Origin: an uncultured Prevotella sp.
GTDB taxonomy: Bacteria > Bacteroidota > Bacteroidia > Bacteroidales > Bacteroidaceae
Direction: 5' to 3'
DNA length: 8,253 nucleotides
Assembly: GCA_938018155.1 (NCBI GenBank)
Contig: CALIIG010000057.1
Span: forward strand, 1-8,253
This document shows, piece after piece, positions 1-6,052 of this stretch; the first letter of the stretch is position 1, and each line of letters begins with the position of its first letter. A program made the position numbers and the translations under genes. Below the pieces are notes generated by a model. That model did not search any database. It was not told the origin of the DNA and saw nothing but the letters and a program-made list of their open reading frames with translations.

Positions 1-1257
1 TTGTCGTTAAAAGACATGAATCAGTCGGACAGTGTTGAAGTTCTCGCCGATGCGGGTGCATCTTCATTTAAAATTGAGGGGCGATTAAAAGACATATCCT
101 ATGTGAAAAATGTCGTCTCGGCGTATAGCAGACGCTTGGATGAACTGATAAAAAGGCGTCCAAACGATTATTGCCGTGCTTCTTTGGGACAAGTTGAATA
201 TGGTTTTAAGCCCGACTTAAGGAAAACATTTAATCGCGGTTACACCCATTATTTCCTGAAAGGACGTCGTCCTGACATCTCCTCGCCGGATACACCGAAG
301 GCTCTTGGTGAAGCTGTTGGGCATGTAAAAGAGATGAGAAACGATTCGTTTAACGTCGTGGGGACGGCATCGTTTAGCAATGGTGACGGGCTCTGTTTTT
401 TGAATTCGGAACATGAATTAGAAGGTTTCCGGGTGAATAGAGCCGTTGGAAACAGGCTCTTCCCGTTTCGAATGCCTCGTGGTTTAAAGCCCGGGATGGT
501 GCTTTATCGCAATCGTGATGTTAGTTTTGAACGCTTGTTAGATGGCGATCATACCGTTAGAAAAATACCTGTGCATATAACTTTCCTGGCTGTAAACGAT
601 GGCTTTAGTGTGACAATGGGTTTGCAACATGCGATATTTGCATCGAAAGTTGAGGCCAAAGCTACCATTAAGTTTGAACATCAACAGGCTCGGAAGCCGC
701 AGAAAGAGAACATACGACAACAGCTTGGCAAGCTCGGTAATACGCCTTTTAAGGCTGAATCGATAGAAATAGCGTCTGAAGCCAGTAATATTTTTGTGCC
801 TTCGAGTTTGCTTTCAGGTTTGCGACAGAAAGCCGTAACTGCCTTTTCGCAGGAACTTTCAACTGCAATAGATAAGAAAAATAATGTAGAATGTACCGCT
901 GATATGGTTGAACAGGGCGATACTGCTGCCCATTTCTGGCAATCGGAATATCGGCAACACCCGTATCTTTTTAATGTATCGAATCATCTTGCCCGTGAAT
1001 TTTACGAAACACATGGGTTGAAAGTTAACAGCCCGGCCTTTGAAGTTGAGCGCGATAATAGTGGTCCGTTGATGCAATGCCGCCATTGTATACGTTATAC
1101 CATGGGCTATTGTGTACGTCGTGGCGGCCGAAAGCCCGAATGGCGAGAGCCTTTACAGTTGCGCTTAGGCGATGGAAGGTGGTTTCGTCTCGACTTTAAA
1201 TGCGATGAATGCCAAATGAATGTTGTTGCAATAAGTTCTGAAGGTTCGGCGAAATAA
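1..1257 (+). CDS. U32-family protein, C-terminal part (5' end outside window)
   Basis: This is the C-terminal 418 residues of a U32 protein. The family was annotated as peptidase/collagenase, but characterised members (RlhA, TrhP, UbiU/V) are Fe-S proteins that hydroxylate RNA or ubiquinone precursors; which substrate applies here cannot be told. The opening segment SLKDMNQSD...SSFKIEGRLKD...YVKNV (residues 2-38) is the end of the U32 catalytic core, which normally follows a cysteine-rich stretch, so the TTG at position 1 is an internal leucine codon and not a start. The segments FNRGYTHYFL and GDGLCFLN...GFRVNR belong to the following beta-barrel region. The C-terminus holds five cysteines (360, 363, 371, 401, 404) arranged CxxC-x7-C...CxxC, as I recall from Bacteroidota members, and likely binds metal or Fe-S. 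Full-length Bacteroidota members are roughly 600 residues, so about 200 are missing. The gene probably shares a transcript with the gene starting at 1287. Confidence 0.88.
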   Translation: MSLKDMNQSDSVEVLADAGASSFKIEGRLKDISYVKNVVSAYSRRLDELIKRRPNDYCRASLGQVEYGFKPDLRKTFNRGYTHYFLKGRRPDISSPDTPKALGEAVGHVKEMRNDSFNVVGTASFSNGDGLCFLNSEHELEGFRVNRAVGNRLFPFRMPRGLKPGMVLYRNRDVSFERLLDGDHTVRKIPVHITFLAVNDGFSVTMGLQHAIFASKVEAKATIKFEHQQARKPQKENIRQQLGKLGNTPFKAESIEIASEASNIFVPSSLLSGLRQKAVTAFSQELSTAIDKKNNVECTADMVEQGDTAAHFWQSEYRQHPYLFNVSNHLAREFYETHGLKVNSPAFEVERDNSGPLMQCRHCIRYTMGYCVRRGGRKPEWREPLQLRLGDGRWFRLDFKCDECQMNVVAISSEGSAK

Positions 1258-1286
1258 CTGATAATTGTATTCAGAAAAGAATAGAA

Positions 1287-2312
1287 ATGAAGAAGGAAAT
1301 AAAAGTTTTTTTCAAGCTGTATCATGGTTTTGTATTGGCCTTTGTGTTGATGTTATCCATGCTTTTAAGCAGTTGTTATCAGCATGGAGCCAAGAATTAC
1401 CGGCTCCCAGGCTCGTTTCATATAAGCGAACGCCTCATCGATTCGCTATCTTTCTTCTCAACTCACCATTACACCAACAACTATAACTTCGTTGTTAAGG
1501 CCGATAGTTTGCAGCTTATTCGTCAGTTTCCAGAAGAAACACTTAGCGGAGTGCATGCCGATACTTTCAGTGTGAAGAAGGGAGAACATCTTGTAGTATC
1601 CGACATTCGCATTGTTCCGGCCGACAGTATTGATACGGTTTGGGTGCAATTGGCCAATGATACATCAGCTTTTGGCTGGAGTAGGGAAAAGATTATGTTG
1701 CAAAAGGTAATGCCGGATGACCCTATTTCCGAATTTATATCGACGTTTACAGACACACATACTATCGTTTTTCTTGTTATTGTAGTTATATTTGGAGCGA
1801 GTTATCTGTTGTGGATGCTATTTCGTAAGCATGCTTACATCGTTCATTTTCACGATATAGACTCGTTCTATCCTACATTATTGTGCCTTATTGTTGCCTC
1901 TTCGGCTACGTTTTACGCCACACTTCAGATGTTCGCGCCACAATTGTGGCAGCATTTTTATTTCCATCCTACACTTAATCCGTTTAGTGTTCCATGGGTG
2001 TTGGGAGCATTTTTGCTTTCGGTTTGGGTTATGTTAATTGTGGCAATAGCTGCAATCGACGAGGTGAGAAAAGCGTTATCCTTTGCCGAGACCATACTTT
2101 ATTTGGGTGGATTGGCAGCCGTTTGTGCCGTCGATTATATTGTTTTCAGCGTTACAACACTCTATTATGTTGGCTATTTCCTGCTTATTGTTTATTATAT
2201 TTTTGTCCTTCGCAGTTATGTTAAACATAGGGTTCGGTACACCTGTGGCAACTGCGGGGCCACGCTTCATCACAAAGGGAGATGCCCTTATTGCGGTGCA
2301 GAGAACGAATAA
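1287..2312 (+). CDS. Lipoprotein with SH3-like domain, five TM helices and C-terminal zinc ribbon
   Basis: A 341-residue envelope protein of unknown function. The signal peptide ends in a clear lipobox, LSSC, with Cys30 as the lipidated residue. Residues about 85-138 look like a bacterial SH3-type fold (FSVKKGEHLVV...VWVQL...FGWSREKI). Predicted membrane helices lie near 158-179, 195-216, 234-257, 267-289 and 291-308. The C-terminus is a treble-clef-type zinc ribbon, CGNC-x9-CPYC (Cys320, 323, 333, 336). With a lipidated periplasmic N-terminus, five helices put the zinc ribbon in the cytoplasm, and basic residues in the loops after helices 1, 3 and 5 agree with this. The start ATG at 1287 is the one that gives the signal peptide; its leader is A-rich with no strong Shine-Dalgarno. 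It lies 29 bases after the U32 stop, so co-transcription is likely. The architecture is visible, but I can assign no biochemical role. Confidence 0.85.
   Translation: MKKEIKVFFKLYHGFVLAFVLMLSMLLSSCYQHGAKNYRLPGSFHISERLIDSLSFFSTHHYTNNYNFVVKADSLQLIRQFPEETLSGVHADTFSVKKGEHLVVSDIRIVPADSIDTVWVQLANDTSAFGWSREKIMLQKVMPDDPISEFISTFTDTHTIVFLVIVVIFGASYLLWMLFRKHAYIVHFHDIDSFYPTLLCLIVASSATFYATLQMFAPQLWQHFYFHPTLNPFSVPWVLGAFLLSVWVMLIVAIAAIDEVRKALSFAETILYLGGLAAVCAVDYIVFSVTTLYYVGYFLLIVYYIFVLRSYVKHRVRYTCGNCGATLHHKGRCPYCGAENE
2244..2294 (+). other. Zinc-ribbon motif (CxxC-x9-CxxC) of the lipoprotein
   Basis: These bases encode the two CxxC knuckles at residues 320-336 of the 341-residue lipoprotein, near its very C-terminus and just after a basic segment (RSYVKHRVR) that follows the last membrane helix. 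The geometry is that of a structural zinc ribbon of the rubredoxin-knuckle kind. Confidence 0.8.
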
Positions 2313-2369
2313 AAGGTTAACACGTAATACTGATACAATGTAGTTATAATGGGTAGAAAATGTATTTAA

Positions 2370-2394
2370 GCTGCCATAGTGGTGATAGGGCAGC
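2370..2394 (-). terminator. Candidate terminator hairpin after the MORN-lysozyme gene
   Basis: The arms GCTGCC (2370-2375) and GGCAGC (2389-2394) pair perfectly around a 13-base loop. Read on the - strand the hairpin begins three bases after the TAA stop of the lysozyme gene and is followed by TTAAATACATTTTC, a loose U-rich tail. On the + strand no T-tract follows, so it would serve mainly the - strand gene. The stem is short, hence the moderate confidence. Confidence 0.5.
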
Positions 2395-2397
2395 CCG

Positions 2398-3609
2398 TTA
2401 CTTCTTGGAGTATGCAGCCTTCCAACGCTGAAACTCGCTATGATAGCCATTAAATACATTGATATCCACATGTCCATGTATGCCTTTTACATGGCCATCG
2501 GGTGCCAATTGCCAAACCCACAGCTTTACATTAGGTTTGTATTCACCGTAACGTGCAATCCAAACGGGATAGCTGTGCCTTATATCGGGTGCAGCATCTA
2601 AATATCGATTGACAAAGGTTTGACTTATATATAATATAGGTCGCATCCCCGTTTGCCGCTCAACTATATGTAACCAGCTCCTCACGCGACGCCACATGGC
2701 AACGGCTCCGCCCATTTTCTTAACCTGACTGGGCAGTGGTTCAAGATCAAGTACAGGCGGAAGGTCGCCGGTTTTAAAATGACTGTTGTGCAGAAAAAAG
2801 GCTGCTTGTTCGGCCCCTGTTGAACGATGTGTGAAAAAATGGTAGCTTCCGACGGGATAACCATGGGCACGAGCAGCCGCGTAATCGGTATAATAATAAG
2901 GGTTTAGCAGCGATTTTCCTTCGGTAGACTTAATGAAAATAAACGAGATATTGTAGTTAATGTTACCCGTTATATTTTTTTTCGATAGTGAACCTAAATG
3001 TGTTATTCGCAGGTCAGTCCAATTAATACTATACCTGTTGCGCCCCTTTATGTGTTGATGTTTACTAATATCAATGCCGTAAATGCGCTGCGAGGTATAG
3101 TGTAAACGCTCGCCCTTAAATACATCGTGCTTCCATTCTCCTATCCGAAAGTAACGATGCTGCGACGAAAAGCCTATCCCTGTACGTTCATCATTTTTCC
3201 ATTGCCCTTCGTAGCAGGTGCCGAGGGTGTCACGAAAGTGCCCATAGCCGTTGGCTTCGAGCCGTTGATTGAACTCGCCCGTGTAAATACCGTTCAAGTC
3301 GTGCCGCGTACCGGTAACAAGAGTATCATGATCCCACTGGCCTGTTACTTTACGGCCGAGTGAGTCTTTAACCCATCCTTCGCCTTGTCGTAAGCCTTTA
3401 TACCAGTGGCCGGCGTACAGAATGGAATCACCTTTGTACAGAACCCCGAGGCCTTCGCGTAGTCCGTTAACGGTTTGTCCCCGATAAGTGAGACCGCCTG
3501 ACAAAGTTATTGTTTTTACATCGGAATGCCGATTGGAACAGCTTCCAAGAAAAAACAGTGACGCAAACGCCGTGAAGGGAAAGAGATAAAGAGAGGAAAA
3601 CAATTTCAT
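2398..3609 (-). CDS. MORN-repeat GH25 lysozyme lipoprotein
   Basis: A 403-residue exported muramidase. The N-terminus is a lipoprotein signal peptide with lipobox LGSC (lipidated Cys24). Residues about 42-169 form six MORN-like repeats (Y-x-G-x-W/F...G-x-G). Residues about 176-390 form a glycoside hydrolase family 25 domain, which cleaves the MurNAc-GlcNAc bond of peptidoglycan. Family landmarks are present: YGIDISKHQ (Asp180), FIFIKSTEG, YPVGSYHFF, the catalytic LDLE motif (Asp288, Glu290), YISQ, YPVWIARYG, and a terminal WVWQ...VDINVFNG (Asp382). All expected acidic residues are retained, so it should be active. The chosen ATG at 3609 gives the signal peptide; no Shine-Dalgarno precedes it. 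It follows the 306-residue gene by 17 bases on the same strand, so the two are probably one transcript. A phage endolysin is unlikely given the lipid anchor and the absence of phage genes nearby. The role of the MORN module is unknown. Confidence 0.9.
   Translation of the reverse strand: MKLFSSLYLFPFTAFASLFFLGSCSNRHSDVKTITLSGGLTYRGQTVNGLREGLGVLYKGDSILYAGHWYKGLRQGEGWVKDSLGRKVTGQWDHDTLVTGTRHDLNGIYTGEFNQRLEANGYGHFRDTLGTCYEGQWKNDERTGIGFSSQHRYFRIGEWKHDVFKGERLHYTSQRIYGIDISKHQHIKGRNRYSINWTDLRITHLGSLSKKNITGNINYNISFIFIKSTEGKSLLNPYYYTDYAAARAHGYPVGSYHFFTHRSTGAEQAAFFLHNSHFKTGDLPPVLDLEPLPSQVKKMGGAVAMWRRVRSWLHIVERQTGMRPILYISQTFVNRYLDAAPDIRHSYPVWIARYGEYKPNVKLWVWQLAPDGHVKGIHGHVDINVFNGYHSEFQRWKAAYSKK
3103..3486 (-). 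repeat. Six MORN-like protein repeats (coding)
   Basis: Residues 42-169 of the lysozyme lipoprotein contain six divergent copies of the MORN pattern, beginning near YRGQTVNG (42), YAGHWYKG (65), VTGQWDHD (88), YTGEFNQR (109), YEGQWKND (133) and RIGEWKHD (155). Spacing is about 21-24 residues. Copies 1, 2, 4 and 5 keep the trailing G-x-G best; copies 3 and 6 are degenerate. The repeats are recognisable only at protein level. Confidence 0.8.
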
Positions 3610-3626
3610 GACGATGTAAATTGTTC

Positions 3627-4547
3627 TTAATGTTTTACTTGTTTGCCTGACACAATACCGATAAAGCGGCCGTGTAGGGTAAACACGGGGCTGCCGTCAA
3701 TGGCAAAAAGCTGTGGCAAATTGTGCTCACCATGGTTCTCATATGTGCCAGTTGCCAATACTGCACGATATTTTTCGGCTATGGCTGTGGGCGAAAGGGT
3801 AACGGTAATCACTTTTTTATGTTGCGAAACACCCCATGGAACGTTTCGTACGGCATAGGCACCCCACGGCTTTATCAATCGGAAGGTATGAAGAATAACA
3901 GGTTTATGCAATTGCGATAGGTCTATATTAATGGGTTTGCAGCCCGTACGCTGTAACTCTCCCTTTGCATTAAACCACGACACGTTGTAATTACCCTTAT
4001 AGAAAAGTTTTGTACTGTTGGTATAGCGAAAGGTTTTTAGTTTGTCGTTTACAAGTTTGAGTGAGTCGGTTTCACGGCTTTGCTTTTCGGCATAAGTGGC
4101 TATTTGTATGTAGCCTTCGTCAATAACACCATGACTTCGCAGGTAATAGGCAAGCTCTTTACGTTCTATTATTTTGCGATTAAGCAAGCGGTTTATCGAG
4201 TCGGATTGCTGTTCTATGAATCTTTTTAAATTGTTTTTCCCTACGACTTGCCCGTTAAGCGAAGGGTAATGACCTTGCATAATGGTTAGAACACGTCCGT
4301 CACAGCTCGGCCACCACCAATGACGGTTAATCCAAACGCCTTCAATATGAACAGAATCAGTAGCTAATGCAATGGTGTCGCTGTCGGCATATATGCACAA
4401 CGCTGTCTGTCCGTCTACAAAACAAGCCGACCGACGGATCTCGTCTTCGCCGGCAGGTGAAGCTCTTACGATAAGCCACCCGACCGCAAGAGCCAGTAAA
4501 AGGATTGGAATAATGACGAAACGGTATCTGAATAACTTCTTACGCAT
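3627..4547 (-). CDS. Membrane-anchored protein resembling a catalytically dead trypsin-like protease
   Basis: A 306-residue protein of unassigned function. One N-terminal membrane helix (about residues 10-28) follows basic residues and has no lipobox, so the rest should be periplasmic. The C-terminal stretch, residues 282-300 (AIDGSPVF...HGRFIGIVSG), lines up without gaps with the serine loop of trypsin/HtrA-type proteases (G-N/D-S-G-G/S-P...G-x-x-I-G-I), but the nucleophile position is Asp284. The segment DGRVLTIMQ (83-91) resembles the histidine region (DGxILTNAH) with Gln91 where the catalytic His would be. A helical, charged segment, about 105-172, separates these parts. I infer an inactive protease fold used for binding; the similarity is weak and could be coincidental. 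The gene opens a probable two-gene unit with the MORN-lysozyme gene 17 bases downstream and has its own promoter candidate at 4577-4584. Confidence 0.75.
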   Translation of the reverse strand: MRKKLFRYRFVIIPILLLALAVGWLIVRASPAGEDEIRRSACFVDGQTALCIYADSDTIALATDSVHIEGVWINRHWWWPSCDGRVLTIMQGHYPSLNGQVVGKNNLKRFIEQQSDSINRLLNRKIIERKELAYYLRSHGVIDEGYIQIATYAEKQSRETDSLKLVNDKLKTFRYTNSTKLFYKGNYNVSWFNAKGELQRTGCKPINIDLSQLHKPVILHTFRLIKPWGAYAVRNVPWGVSQHKKVITVTLSPTAIAEKYRAVLATGTYENHGEHNLPQLFAIDGSPVFTLHGRFIGIVSGKQVKH

Positions 4548-4576
4548 GATACAATAATGCCTTTATAAAGATAACG

Positions 4577-4584
4577 CAAAAGTA
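4577..4584 (-). promoter_or_regulatory. Bacteroidota-type -7 promoter box for the pseudoprotease/lysozyme unit
   Basis: Read on the - strand the bases are TACTTTTG, an exact match to the Bacteroidota sigma-ABfr -7 consensus TAnnTTTG. The box ends 29 bases before the ATG at 4547, leaving room for a short leader of roughly 20-25 bases. I see no convincing TTTG -33 element about 19-20 bases further upstream. Confidence 0.6.
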
Positions 4585-4660
4585 CGAATTTAAGGCCATA
4601 TAAAGTAAGAAAACCAAGAAAACAGTTTGATTTTTCCTTCTTACTCGTTCTTAGTTTTCG

Positions 4661-4668
4661 TACCTTTG
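4661..4668 (+). promoter_or_regulatory. Bacteroidota-type -7 promoter box for the MATE-rmuC unit
   Basis: The bases TACCTTTG match TAnnTTTG exactly and lie 20 bases before the ATG at 4689, which implies a very short 5' leader of about 12-15 bases. A TTTG at 4626-4629 lies too far upstream to be the usual -33 partner, so the -33 element is weak or absent. Confidence 0.55.
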
Positions 4669-4688
4669 TATGCCATAGCATATTAATT

Positions 4689-6011
4689 ATGAAACAAACC
4701 GACCGCGAAATTCTGTATCTTGCTATACCTTCCATAGTAAGTAATATCACAGTTCCGTTGTTAGGTCTGGTTGATTTGACCATTGTCGGTCATCTTGGCT
4801 CTCCCCGTTACATTGCAGCCATATCGGTAGGGAGCACCATTTTCAACATTATTTACTGGCTGATGGGCTTTTTACGCATGGGCACAAGCGGTATGACATC
4901 GCAGGCTTTGGGGCGTGAAGACTATCGCGCGGTACGTAAACTCCTGAATCGGTCGGTATTGTTGGCTATGGTTATTGCGGCAACATTTTTACTTTTTCAA
5001 TCTCCTTTAGGATGGATAGCGATTGATTTGATTCATCCTTCAGCGCAAGTGTGGCCTCTTGCACACACTTATTTTAGCATTGTTATATGGGGAGCACCTG
5101 CCATGCTCGGGCTTTACAGTTTGAATGGCTGGTTTATTGGTATGCAAACTACGAAGATACCGATGGCAGTTGCTATATTTCAAAATATTGTGAATGTGGC
5201 AGCTTCACTCGGTTTTGTCTATGGTATGGGAATGAAAATTGAAGGTGTTGCTGCTGGAACATTGGTAGCACAATGGAGCGGTTTCTTCCTGGCCATGATT
5301 CTTCTGTGGCGTAAATGGTGTACTTTACCCCAATTAAACAAGTCCTGTGACGATGATGAGAAGTTGTCATGGCGTAGTTTTTTCATGGTGAACAGGGACA
5401 TTTTTTTACGCACTTTATGCTTAGTGAGCGTTAATTTATGCTTTACTTCGGCTGGCGCAAGGCAAGGAGACATGATTTTAGCCGTCAATACGCTGCTGCT
5501 TACATTCTATACTTTGATGAGCTATGTGATGGATGGCTTTGCCTTTGCCGGCGAAGCACTGGCAGGAAAGTTCTACGGAGCCGGTGACAATTCGGGTTTA
5601 CGACAACTCATTAACAGGCTTTTGCGTTATTGGGGAGGATGGATGTGTGGAACTTTTGTGCTGTTATACGTTTTGTTTTCGTCAGCTTTCTTAAACCTGT
5701 TAACCAATAGTCATGACGTTATCGTGGCATCAAAGGAGTACCTCTTTTGGGTTTGGCTTATTCCTTTGGCAGGTGTAGCCGCTTTTATTTACGACGGAAT
5801 ATTTATTGGAATGACTGCTACAAAGGGGATGTTATTGTCGTCAGCTGCATCAACAACAGCGTTTTTTGTCATACTTTTGCTTGGAGAAGTTGCAGGAGAC
5901 CTTTGGAACGGTGTGCCGGCAAACCACATTTTATGGCTTGCTTTCATCGTATATCTTGCTATGCGTGGGGCTATGCAGAAAATTTATCTGCAACGAAAGT
6001 TTGGGCTTTAA
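4689..6011 (+). CDS. MATE-family efflux transporter, DinF type
   Basis: A 440-residue inner-membrane multidrug and toxin extrusion (MATE) transporter. Such proteins export organic cations or other metabolites in exchange for H+ or Na+. The length and about 12 hydrophobic segments fit the family. The N-terminal PLLGLVDLTIVGHLGS (residues 23-38) is typical of the DinF branch; Asp29 in helix 1 is the usual conserved acidic residue. MDGFAFAGEALAGKFYGAGD (281-300) is the matching hallmark of the second half. The two-fold internal repeat is visible: GWFIGMQTTK (147-156) in the N-half and GIFIGMTATK (370-379) in the C-half. The start at 4689 is the first ATG after the promoter box and gives the normal family N-terminus; no Shine-Dalgarno is present. 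rmuC follows after 41 bases, probably on one transcript. The substrate cannot be predicted. The DinF name from E. coli implies SOS control, but I see no LexA-type palindrome here. Confidence 0.93.
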   Translation: MKQTDREILYLAIPSIVSNITVPLLGLVDLTIVGHLGSPRYIAAISVGSTIFNIIYWLMGFLRMGTSGMTSQALGREDYRAVRKLLNRSVLLAMVIAATFLLFQSPLGWIAIDLIHPSAQVWPLAHTYFSIVIWGAPAMLGLYSLNGWFIGMQTTKIPMAVAIFQNIVNVAASLGFVYGMGMKIEGVAAGTLVAQWSGFFLAMILLWRKWCTLPQLNKSCDDDEKLSWRSFFMVNRDIFLRTLCLVSVNLCFTSAGARQGDMILAVNTLLLTFYTLMSYVMDGFAFAGEALAGKFYGAGDNSGLRQLINRLLRYWGGWMCGTFVLLYVLFSSAFLNLLTNSHDVIVASKEYLFWVWLIPLAGVAAFIYDGIFIGMTATKGMLLSSAASTTAFFVILLLGEVAGDLWNGVPANHILWLAFIVYLAMRGAMQKIYLQRKFGL

Positions 6012-6052
6012 ATGGTAAAGGCCTCAGTTTTGAAATTAAAAATTTTAAAAAT

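Noticed and set aside
1..3. TTG at the first base as a true start codon
   Set aside because: The reading begins in the middle of a conserved U32 block, and the family needs about 200 more residues upstream, so the gene is cut by the window edge.
1994..2224. Cysteine-rich 76-codon + strand frame inside the zinc-ribbon lipoprotein gene
   Set aside because: It is a shifted-frame shadow of the membrane-helix region. The lipoprotein frame has the signal peptide, helices and zinc ribbon in order.
2076..2477. 133-codon - strand open frame across the end of the zinc-ribbon gene
   Set aside because: It is antisense to a clear coding gene, shows no domain-like composition and overlaps the end of the lysozyme gene in another frame.
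2398..3609. GH25 gene as a prophage endolysin marking a phage remnant
   Set aside because: The lipoprotein signal and MORN repeats are atypical of endolysins, and no holin, integrase or structural phage gene is present.
4561..4570. Perfect palindrome CTTTATAAAG near the predicted - strand transcription start
   Set aside because: It is only ten A/T-rich bases and expected by chance in such a spacer; there is no second copy to suggest an operator.
5747..6052. Open 102-codon extension upstream of rmuC overlapping the transporter gene
   Set aside because: It lies out of frame within the well-conserved MATE coding sequence. RmuC family members begin with the membrane helix that starts at 6053.
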